DNA of 64,000 bases, taken from positions 347,501 to 411,500 of the forward strand of contig NC_085887.1 in NCBI RefSeq assembly GCF_035222375.1, written 5' to 3'. The position numbers were made by a program, and so were the translations under genes. Source of the DNA: Podospora pseudocomata (lineage: Eukaryota; Ascomycota; Sordariomycetes; Sordariales; Podosporaceae). Within the stretch, counting starts at the first letter, position 1. Each line of letters starts with the position of its first letter. Under the pieces are notes generated by a model. That model worked only from the letters and a program-made list of their open reading frames with translations, was not told where the DNA came from and did not search any database. Below, piece by piece: positions 55,966-64,000 of the stretch.

Positions 55966-58023
55966 TTAGGTCAACCTGACAAAGGTGATATCATCAATAT
56001 ACACGTCATTCGTCGCACCTACGTTCCCACCGACATTGAGTACAAGCTGCACCCATGAAGCCTTCGCAGTGAAGGTGATTTCCCTTGTCCCCCAAGCATT
56101 CGCTGGCGCCCCGTTCAACTGCGCTTCGGTAAAGGATGTTTGCAGAATGTCGGGATACACATAAAGGTACAAACTGGTAAAAGAACTGGGGTTCGTGTGC
56201 TGGAAAGACAAGCTGAATCGATACTGCTGGCCGGGGACGACGGGCAGGTTGTACGTCAAGCTGTTTCCTCCTCCGTTGACGTTGAGATACCGCATGAGGA
56301 GTCCCCGCGAGCCCGACTTGGGACGGGCGTTGCTGATGGTGGTGGACACCAGATGGGTCGATGGCCCGAGGACCCAGTCTCCGAGAGTGCCATCTTCAAA
56401 ACCGCCATCACCCTTGAGCAGATCCACACCGGTCGAGGGAGTCGGGGAAGGGACCTGACCGACCGTGTAGGTGTTTGTGGCGCAGGCGGAATCAGACTGG
56501 CATATGACGGAGGCAGTGGGCGCATGGAGGCAGGCGTAAACGCTGTCGGCGACGGAGCGAGCAAGCGCAGAGGATGGGACTACGGGGAGCGCAGTGGTGG
56601 GAAAGCAAGCTGTAGCCGCAGGGTTGGTGGGCATGCCGTAGCGGGTAAGAGCACTCTTGCAAGCGCTCATCGAAGATCCCACGCTGCGCCAGTTGAGAGT
56701 CGTAGATGCTAGCTGTCGGCAAGCGGCCGGCAGACCACCAGACGCATAGCAGTACGCGGGGTTTCCGTTATAAGTGGGCGTAGGGGGGCAGTCGGTAATG
56801 GTGGTCAACTCAGGCCCCTGGGTGGTGGTGGTGGAAGACTCGGTTGAAGAAGGCAGCTCGGTGGTGCTGACAGGAATATCTGAAGTCGTGGTCTCTGGCT
56901 CGGTCGGGGCAGTCGTTGTTTCAGGCTCCGGGGTGATGGTCGGCGTATCCGTCTCAGTCTCAACGGGAGTGGTGACTTCTGCAGAGGTGGTCACCGAGGT
57001 CGATGTTGCCTTGGTGTACAAGTTCATTCTGTCCGGGCCACCACACCACTGGCCGGGAGCGCCCACACAGAGCATGGCGCAGTCCTTCTCGGGTGCGGCC
57101 TGTCCGATCAACTCGTTTCCACAGTAGCATTCGCGTGAATACTCGAGGCCAAAGTAGGAAAACTCGCTACATCTGTCGGCACACTTCTCAACCGTCATGT
57201 CATCGGTGCGCCAGTCAACAGCCTTGAGGGAGCGGTCGTCCACCTTGTCGGTCCAGCATGAGGCATAGTGGAAGTCACCAACGGACTCAAGGTTGCTCCC
57301 AGCTCCGACCGGGTTTGGCTTCTCGTAGATGTTGAGCCGGTTGGGGCCTCCACACTGCTGGGAATGGTTGCCCATGCAGGTCATGGAACACTCGCCCTCC
57401 GACACCTTGGTGCTGGCGGCATCCAAACTTGTCCCGCAGAAGCACTCTGTCCCGTACTCGACACCGAAGAACGCGTATCCGCCGGCGGTGCATGTAGCAG
57501 CACACTTCTCCAGAGTCATGTCGTGCTGAGCGACCGTGATGCCGCCCAGCACGCGCTGGGGAACGTTGTCTGTGTAGCAACCTTTGTACTCAAAGTCCGA
57601 GATGACCACAGGGGGCTCCTCCGTATCCAAGTCGTCGCAGGCTCGGTCGAATTCGTAGACGTTGAGCCTCATGCCTGCACCGCATGTCTCGTCTGGGTTT
57701 CCGGAGCAGGGCATGTTGCACTCGGAGGCCGGTGCGGCATCGGTGGGCTTGTTGCTGCCGCAGTAGCATTCCGAAGACCACTGTGTGCCGAAATAGTCGT
57801 AACCACGGCAGTTGGCTGCGCACTTCTCTGCCGTCATGTCGTGGGTGCTGATAACCTTGCTGGGCAGCACACGGCTTCCAGTGTCGACGAAGCAGCCGAG
57901 CGCCGTGTATTCGGGGGCATCATCTACCTGTCGGGAGTAGAGCCCGTTCGGGAGAGCAGAACTGGTCGAGAGAAAGAGAGCACCCAGCGACAAGAGCCGC
58001 ATCTTTGAGCGAGAGGAATCCAT
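55966..58023 (-). CDS. Secreted triple-WSC-domain protein with C-terminal jelly-roll
   Basis: A single exon encodes 685 aa from the ATG at 58023; a second ATG at codon 8 (58002) would start directly at the signal peptide (MRLLSLGALFLSTSSALP). Three WSC domains lie at about 40-128, 146-238 and 250-345, each with the typical cysteines (GCFVDTG...CAANC...CYCG...CNMPC...CGAG). A Thr/Ser/Pro-rich linker, about 345-410, is likely O-mannosylated. A cysteine-containing middle part follows, and the end (about 535-685, GGFEDGTLGDWVLG to YIDDITFVRL) resembles CBM_4_9-like carbohydrate-binding modules. No GPI or TM tail is seen, so it is probably released or wall-bound. It probably binds wall polysaccharides. 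Confidence 0.9.
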   Translation of the reverse strand: MDSSRSKMRLLSLGALFLSTSSALPNGLYSRQVDDAPEYTALGCFVDTGSRVLPSKVISTHDMTAEKCAANCRGYDYFGTQWSSECYCGSNKPTDAAPASECNMPCSGNPDETCGAGMRLNVYEFDRACDDLDTEEPPVVISDFEYKGCYTDNVPQRVLGGITVAQHDMTLEKCAATCTAGGYAFFGVEYGTECFCGTSLDAASTKVSEGECSMTCMGNHSQQCGGPNRLNIYEKPNPVGAGSNLESVGDFHYASCWTDKVDDRSLKAVDWRTDDMTVEKCADRCSEFSYFGLEYSRECYCGNELIGQAAPEKDCAMLCVGAPGQWCGGPDRMNLYTKATSTSVTTSAEVTTPVETETDTPTITPEPETTTAPTEPETTTSDIPVSTTELPSSTESSTTTTQGPELTTITDCPPTPTYNGNPAYCYASGGLPAACRQLASTTLNWRSVGSSMSACKSALTRYGMPTNPAATACFPTTALPVVPSSALARSVADSVYACLHAPTASVICQSDSACATNTYTVGQVPSPTPSTGVDLLKGDGGFEDGTLGDWVLGPSTHLVSTTISNARPKSGSRGLLMRYLNVNGGGNSLTYNLPVVPGQQYRFSLSFQHTNPSSFTSLYLYVYPDILQTSFTEAQLNGAPANAWGTREITFTAKASWVQLVLNVGGNVGATNDVYIDDITFVRLT

Positions 58024-58877
58024 CTTGAAGACACGATCTTGTCAACAAAGACAGGGAAGAATGACAGTCAGAACAAGAGAGCGACACTCCCAGGTGAGGA
58101 AAACGACCAAATAAGAGCGCAGAAGAGACGGACAACCACCACATCATCAGATTCTGGGGAATCCATTGTCTTGTGAACTCAGCTCAGGTCTGGAACTGGA
58201 CACCAAACTCCAAATTGATCGTGTCCCAACCGAAGGGGCCGTGATGTCAATAGTGTCGCCCATTTTGGATCATCACGGTCAATAGAGCAGACGATTGAGT
58301 GGCGTAGTGTGCATTTTGAGAGCCGAGTCCCCTGCTGAGGTGTCTAGCGCATTTCAATAGTGCTAATCCTTCTGTGGAGCAGGGGATCGAATTGTTCTGG
58401 ACCCAAACAGCCAGCATCAGATTTGATGGGGAATCCCTACTGAAGGAGAAATTGGATCACGCAGCCACGCTTGCCACCTTCTTCACGTGGCAGTCAAAAC
58501 AAGCTTCTCAGATTTCGACGAGGGTCCGAAGAGGAGAGCGTTCTGGCTAGGCGCGTAGCTTGACTTGGCGTTAGCTACCCCTGCGTGGACGGGGATGGCA
58601 AGGACAGGGGCCTGGACATTGAACTGGACGAGATATGATGGAGGCTCCTGTTTGAAACAACGGCTCTGAATGTCCGAGGTGATGACCAAAAAAAATTCAA
58701 AGAAAGGCAATGCTGCCAGAGATCATAGACATCACCTACTGTCATTTCATCCCCTTGAGGCGTGTTCCAAATCCACTCGATGAGCATTGTGGTGCTCTGC
58801 TCCGTGCACAGATATCTTGGCATTGCGTGAACCTCTGCCTGATTCTCTTGATATCTCTATTCACACCCTTGAGAAGA
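58024..58877. other. Intergenic, no gene seen
   Basis: Upstream of the WSC gene; no coding support. Confidence 0.5.
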
Positions 58878-59501
58878 CTACCGCACGGTTCTGGCCAGTA
58901 ATCTAGTTACTGATCTCCCCGTAACATCTGACGTCTTCGTCGGTTCCAAGAACACATTTTTTGGACGCTGCTCAGCGGCTTCCAGTACCCTCTCACGCTG
59001 CCTGTTGTGTTTCTTCATGATCCGGCCGGCAGTATCTGCTCTTTCCGGCCCGCCCTCCCATTCCTCGCGCTCCCTGGCCGAGACGTACCGGAGGACTTCG
59101 TCGAAAGGAACCAGAAGATCAATACTGCCATTGTCGCGGTCGCCCACTCGGTAGTAGGTGATCAGTTGTCCACCGTCGGGATGCGAAACGTCACTTTTTT
59201 GATGATTGCCTTGATCGCTCATTGGGCGCTGGAGGTGCAGCTCGTCCATGACGTAGCCTCGTTTTGGGTAGACTCCAGAGGCGTATGTGTTTGAAGGTTG
59301 GCTCTCCCGAGTAGAAGGTGGTTGGAGGGCAATGATAGGAACCTTTTGGTCAGGCACAGCGCCCCATGACGTAACTTCCGCTTCTGAAACTCTCCTTGAT
59401 TGATAGTTCTTGGTTTTCTCATGGATGGCCGACAGTGGTGGCGGAGTCGAGGCTGGGTGAGGTCGTTGGTCGTTTTTCTGAGAGCAAAATGGGTCCTTCA
59501 T
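58878..59501 (-). CDS. Hypothetical protein
   Basis: A single exon encodes 207 aa from the ATG at 59501 (MKDPFCSQKNDQRP). The first half is basic and Pro/Ser-rich, probably disordered. Residues 110-175 look folded: QLITYYRVGDRDNGSIDLLV followed by PFDEVLRYVSAREREEWEGG. The C-terminus is basic. Codon use looks like a real gene, but I recognise no family. No signal peptide or TM segment. Confidence 0.55.
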   Translation of the reverse strand: MKDPFCSQKNDQRPHPASTPPPLSAIHEKTKNYQSRRVSEAEVTSWGAVPDQKVPIIALQPPSTRESQPSNTYASGVYPKRGYVMDELHLQRPMSDQGNHQKSDVSHPDGGQLITYYRVGDRDNGSIDLLVPFDEVLRYVSAREREEWEGGPERADTAGRIMKKHNRQRERVLEAAEQRPKNVFLEPTKTSDVTGRSVTRLLARTVR

Positions 59502-60197
59502 TGCTAAAGTCGTGCTGATATTGGTTTTAAGAGATCGCTGCTAGGAAAAGTTGTCATCAGTACTTGGCCTCAGCGAACGGCTTGTGGCCCTCAGTCGTCG
59601 GTACCTTGGCTCTTTTGAAAAGTAATAGCGGACAGGCTACAGGTAGGCTTTCCCGGAAAAGCTGTGGGACTCTCGTCATACAAGAGGAGCAGAGGAAGCT
59701 ATGGGAAAGTCGCAAACGATTGGGGAAAACTGACCGAAGTTAACAAACCGTGGAAATCCCACACAAATACCAGCCCTGAGTGGACCTGCCAGAGCACATG
59801 GCCAGGTGGTGAGAAGGGAAATAAATATTGCTCCCACTCCCCACATGACTTCACTATCGGACGGAACAGGCAATGATGGCGGATGCACAAATGGTGTGCT
59901 GAAAACCAAACGATGGCTGCTCATAGTTGGTTGTTCAATAGGCGCCAATGTCCCCTACATGCTCATACGCTGCACGCACATGGAAGGCAAACCCATTGCA
60001 GACAGCGCTTAAGGCAAGCATCACATGAGAGACAACTGACAGAAATGAGTGATACATAAACAAGCCTCTGCCCAAAAAGCTACTGAATGAACCCATCCAG
60101 GTATCCCAGTGGTATTTCGATGCATGAAAATAGGCAGTTCCTGTAACCGAACTGAAGTGATGAGAAACCTGACCGCGAAGGCTTGCTCCATGCTCCC
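59502..60197. other. Intergenic, no gene seen
   Basis: Between the hypothetical gene and the GST gene; no coding support. Confidence 0.5.
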
Positions 60198-60902
60198 TCA
60201 CTGAAAGTGAGCCAGCAACCCTTCCTCCTCCAGAGTTTTCTTGGTGCTCTCTCTCGCTTCGAGCTTCTTCACAATCTCAGTGTACCTCTCATACTTCTCC
60301 ATCCCAAACTCATGCATAACTCCCCACCTGTACAAGATATACGAATACACATCCGCCAGTGTCAGCGAATCTCCAACAATCCACTCCCCGCCGCCCTTCT
60401 GCAGCTCTGTCTCCAGATGCTCATACGCAGCCTTGATGTTCTTCTTTCCACCCTCCTTCACAGCCTCCTCCAACTTCTTGTCGCTGACATCCACAAACCT
60501 CTTCGGTACCAAAAGCGCCCCCCATCCCACTCCGTGCAGCTCACCGGCAAAGTAGACGGCCCATGAGAGAACCCTTGCTTTCTCAAGATCTGTCTTGCCC
60601 GCCAAGCCCCTTTCGGGACGAAGAGAAGCAATGTAAGAGAGGATAGCGGGCGTCTCGGTGATGGACTCGCGGTGTCCATCGGCGAAGGTGATGACAAAAC
60701 CAGGAACGTAGTTCTTGTGGTGAACCTGGTCACGGTACTCCTCCGCAGTAAGCGAGCCGTCGGCAGGTTCGATCTTCAGATTGGCGTTGCGGCGGGTGTT
60801 GACAGATTGGAAGGGGATGGAGAGCTCGTGAAGGGCCAGACGAACTGCATTCGAGCAAGCTCCTGCGCTGTAGTAGAGAGTGAAATCCGGAAGAGCCGCC
60901 AT
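60198..60902 (-). CDS. Glutathione S-transferase (beta/bacterial-like class)
   Basis: A single exon encodes 234 aa. I start at the ATG at 60902 (MAALPDFTLYYSAGACSNAV), directly at the N-terminal beta strand. The YYSAGACS motif puts Cys16 at the position used by beta-class GSTs. The thioredoxin-like half has YVPGFVITFADG and the glutathione-binding TETPAI. The C-terminal helical half includes GEWIVGDSLTLADVYSYILY, the usual GST N-capping box. Cytosolic detoxification enzyme; reaction and substrate unknown. A TATA box lies about 125 bp upstream. Confidence 0.93.
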   Translation of the reverse strand: MAALPDFTLYYSAGACSNAVRLALHELSIPFQSVNTRRNANLKIEPADGSLTAEEYRDQVHHKNYVPGFVITFADGHRESITETPAILSYIASLRPERGLAGKTDLEKARVLSWAVYFAGELHGVGWGALLVPKRFVDVSDKKLEEAVKEGGKKNIKAAYEHLETELQKGGGEWIVGDSLTLADVYSYILYRWGVMHEFGMEKYERYTEIVKKLEARESTKKTLEEEGLLAHFQ

Positions 60903-61026
60903 TTTCCAAGGGAATGCAGGAAAGGCAGATGATGGGACTTTGTTGTGAGGGGTTGGGGCTAGTAATTGCTGATTTGATACCGAGATGATAAGAGGCAGAA
61001 GGAGACAACGAGCAGGATCTCTTGAC

Positions 61027-61032
61027 TTTATA
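61027..61032 (-). promoter_or_regulatory. TATA box of the GST gene
   Basis: TATAAA on the minus strand, about 125 bp upstream of the start at 60902. Confidence 0.5.
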
Positions 61033-64000
61033 CCGAGACTCACAGCAGTCCGTAAAATACTACCCCCTGCCAATCCCATGTGGCCGTTCAGTCTTTGTAA
61101 TCAATCACGACCAAAAATCATGGCCCCTGCCATGGTGTCTTATAACCCCTTTTGGATGTAAAATAGAAGGGCATTCACCCATGCACACAGTAACCGGAGT
61201 GATATGACGGGCCGGAACAACAGACATTGAACCGTCTTCAGACAAAGGAGGTACATGAGTGAGCAAAGGTACAGAGTTCATTTCTAAGCAATATTCATTC
61301 GATATGTCATCCAAAAGCCTAGGCCAACGCAATGACACCACACTCTACAATAATTTGTGTCAATCAAAAATCCTTCGTCTCAAGTTATAGCCCTCTTGTC
61401 ACGTTTTCTGATGGGGCACTCACATTTTGCTCTTCTAGCCTCGAACTTTTGCTTGCAGAGATGACGAAACATTGCGTGATGGACCAATGGCATGTATATT
61501 ATGTAAGGGGAGAGGTTGGTTATGATGGGGGTGCATTTGTAATCATCCAAAAGATCATTGATCCGGGTTGAACAACGATACATGGGGATTACAGCCAATC
61601 CCACACGATCGAGGGCAATCTCTTGGTTTACCTAAGCAAAAGAATTCATTGAGTCGAAAGCGGATTGCATATCTCCTTAATTTATTTGTTGAGAGACCAA
61701 AGTGCGGTTTTACATGTATGGTCCTTATGCTCATGCTCCTTACTTCCAGTCACTGTGAATAAACAGTACACAATATTGCGAGGCCGTGGTCCAGACGCTT
61801 ACCTGAACCCCACGTTGTATTTTCCTTCTCCAACTAGCAGTTACTCAGCTCTCTACCAGGGCATTCAGCTTTGTGCTCACCTTGCCAGTTTTGCGTTCAC
61901 AGCATTCAATATGCTCCATCCATCAATGTAGCTATATTTGTTTCAGTACCTAGTCAATCTTTGGTCATTAATAATATCGCACCAGTCACATTTCCATCGT
62001 GTAAAAATTGAGCTTGCGATAGGGACTGCGATTCTCTGTGAGCCAGACATTATGAGAAGAAGGGGGTAATGATGAACAGAGGCAAAAACGGTACCTGATT
62101 ATTTTCATCGACACACCTTGGGCTTCGAGGACAGACTGAGTCGAATATCTTTTGCTGTAGCGGTTTGAGTTCCTTACATTGTCCTTATCAAAGCACTGCA
62201 ACGGCTCAACGAGTCATACTGAGACTATAAAATACAGGGCTTACGCATATCATTCTTAGGTACCTAGGTAGGCTCAAGCCACGTGACTTACTATGCTGCT
62301 AGGCCATGAGAATAGAAATGAGTGCAAGAGTTTGGATAGGTAGTTAAAACCGGGTTGAAGTGAACTTGATTTGAGGTGATTGGTGGCCCCCTCCCACCAA
62401 GGAACAAAAACAAGAAAAGAAAAAAAAAGAAAAGAAAAAGAAAAAAAAAAGTAAAGACATGGGGAAAGTACAGATAACGTCTCCTGTCACTGTAGCATCA
62501 TGAGGTGGCAACACCTGTGCAACATTTCTCAAAAGTCGTCCCATTTCGAAAGCGAAGAAGCAAGCAGGGCCGTTCCAGTTTCCTTATCACCGACGCCGAT
62601 CAGGCTTTTGTTCAAATCATGGTCAGAAAGCCGGAATATCCGGGTGGTGAGTAGCCATCAGAGATAAGCGATGTGTCAATCTCACGCAATGCTGCTTGTC
62701 CCACAGATAGGCGTCCAGTCATTGGCACCGATGAGACATCTGGAAAGAAAGGCCGACTGTGATCGAACTTGGCGAGAGAATCTGGAGCGGGATCTGGCTC
62801 ACTTTAAGAGGCTGCAACGCCAAGAACCTGGGAGGCGCAAGTGCCCGCCCAGCATTCCGTCTCCGAATGGCCGCCTGTTGCGTGCCTTTAGCACTCCCCG
62901 AGCGCGATGAGGCCTGATTTCCCATACGCCAGTCAGAATCTTACCTACCTTAACCGGAGCCTCAAAGACAGGGTTACAATGTAGAACAACCGGCCAGCTG
63001 TGGCGCAACCTCCAGGTCTTCCATGGAAGGCATGGAAGCTTTATCTGATCTCCGCAGACCCGGATGGATCAGTGTTACCTTCCGCATTGTCTGAAAGAAA
63101 CACGTGCATCCCCTGATTTAGTCTGTAATTTGTCTCGCGTTGACACCGAAGATCCCTCAGCGGCACAGTTGTTGTCGTACCCCGGGGTCCTAATCGGGAA
63201 CTGGTAGGCTAATTACAGCTACAAGAATGTCTGGTCAAGGAGTCACCGCGGCAGGCAGCTCTGATGGCACAGTTCCAGTGGGACTGGCCAAATCGGCTTT
63301 GGCGGATTGCTCCTGATAGCTAGCTACTATTCGGCATATCAATTTAGTATCTACATCAAGTGCAGGCGCCGAGTCCTGCTAGGCTTGTAAATTAAGGTAG
63401 AAAAGGAGACGGTGGTTGGAGCTGAAGCCGTCGGAGCCCGAGGAGCTTACTCGGGGTGATGTGATTCCTTATCCTACCTGTTTTCCTACACAATCTTGTG
63501 TGAAGGATTAGGGATGAATCTCAGGGGACCGTTGGTCGCGGAATCTTCGGGTACCGTCGCGCAAGACGACCCATATTCTTCCAACCTCATGACGGGTCTG
63601 ACAGATTTGCACAGTTTTTTCTTTTCTGTGGCTCGTCTTCAAGACTTGGGTTAGGTGAGAAGCCATGACTGGCGATGAAAGATGGCTAAAGTGCTATCTG
63701 TGGGCCCCTCTGCGGTGGAGGTTGGAGTTCTGTATGTCGTGATAGTCTGACTGCATTCCATTAGAGCCGGGCCACCCGGATGTAAATGTCTCACATCTTG
63801 GTGGTCCTGGTAAACCGACATCAGGAACCGGATCACCGGCTGTCATCGGGTTCCTGAGTATGTAGATGTTACATATTGCTTCCCCACACCACCTTGTCGT
63901 CTTCTAGGTAGGTATCTGAGCAATTTTGAGAGAGAATAGTGTGATGATTGAATTGGGGTAAGATGGACGCCACAGATGGACTCCAGGCTAGCAAGTTGAG
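61033..64000. other. No recognised gene up to the window end
   Basis: About 3 kb with only short unsupported frames (longest near 62671-62910 and 61665-61931). A purine-rich run lies at 62404-62455. Nothing else supported. Confidence 0.5.
62404..62455 (+). repeat. Purine-rich low-complexity run
   Basis: Almost only A with scattered G (AAAAGAAAAAAAAAG-like). Simple sequence. Confidence 0.85.

Noticed and set aside
62671-62910. 79-codon frame with a charged helix-like end
   Set aside because: No homology and no splice continuation; cannot be told from chance.
1-64000. CRISPR array, rRNA or bacterial-type operon
   Set aside because: Nothing of the kind is seen. Spliced genes with fungal intron signals exclude a prokaryotic origin.

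Overview
The window looks like nuclear DNA of a filamentous ascomycete, most likely Sordariomycetes (Sordariales-like). Genes are separate transcription units on both strands. They carry short introns of about 50-70 nt with GTATGT/GTAAG-type donors, CTAAC/CTGAC-like branch sites and CAG/TAG acceptors. The protein families are typical of moulds: WSC-domain wall protein, DUF4360 secreted protein, fungal rhodopsin-like membrane protein, Whi5/Nrm1-type repressor, F-box proteins and P450. All calls come from reading the sequence; no database search was possible.

Layout. 1-10 kb: a small secreted protein, a secreted GMC oxidoreductase, an interrupted beta-propeller lectin-like gene, an F-box protein and a fungal rhodopsin-like 7TM protein. 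10-19 kb: a frameshifted small coiled-coil/TM gene, a degenerate minisatellite, a 1092-residue mostly disordered nuclear-type protein, a divergent small acidic protein with a frameshift in a C-run, and a DUF4360 protein. 19.6-20.2 kb: an internally deleted pogo/Fot1-type DNA transposon with intact ends. 20.7-25.3 kb: an NAD(P)-binding reductase-like gene convergent with an alpha/beta hydrolase, then a cytochrome P450. This could be a small accessory metabolic group, but no backbone synthase is present. 25.3-30.5 kb: no gene recognised.

30.5-37.8 kb is an accessory, AT-richer, decaying island. It holds a broken nuclease-like gene followed in tandem by a broken kinase-like gene, a coiled-coil zinc-binding gene with one in-frame stop, and a 450-bp solo LTR with a perfect 5-bp target duplication. 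From 37.8 kb core genes resume: a Whi5/Nrm1-like G1/S repressor and a DUF2235 lipase-fold protein. At 42.8-48.6 kb two decayed host genes (2OG-Fe(II) oxygenase-like and a coiled-coil protein) flank one intact gene of unknown function. 49-61 kb carries an F-box protein, an intron-containing tRNA-Ile(AAT), a fungal transcription-factor-domain protein, a triple-WSC secreted protein, a conserved-looking hypothetical and a GST. The last 3 kb has no supported gene.

The genes do not form one pathway. The most system-like feature is the nuclease-like plus kinase-like pair in the island, whose composition recalls fungal killer/effector proteins. The most useful quality point is that several otherwise coherent genes are broken only by one-base slips in short homopolymers, so some 'pseudogenes' may be assembly errors.
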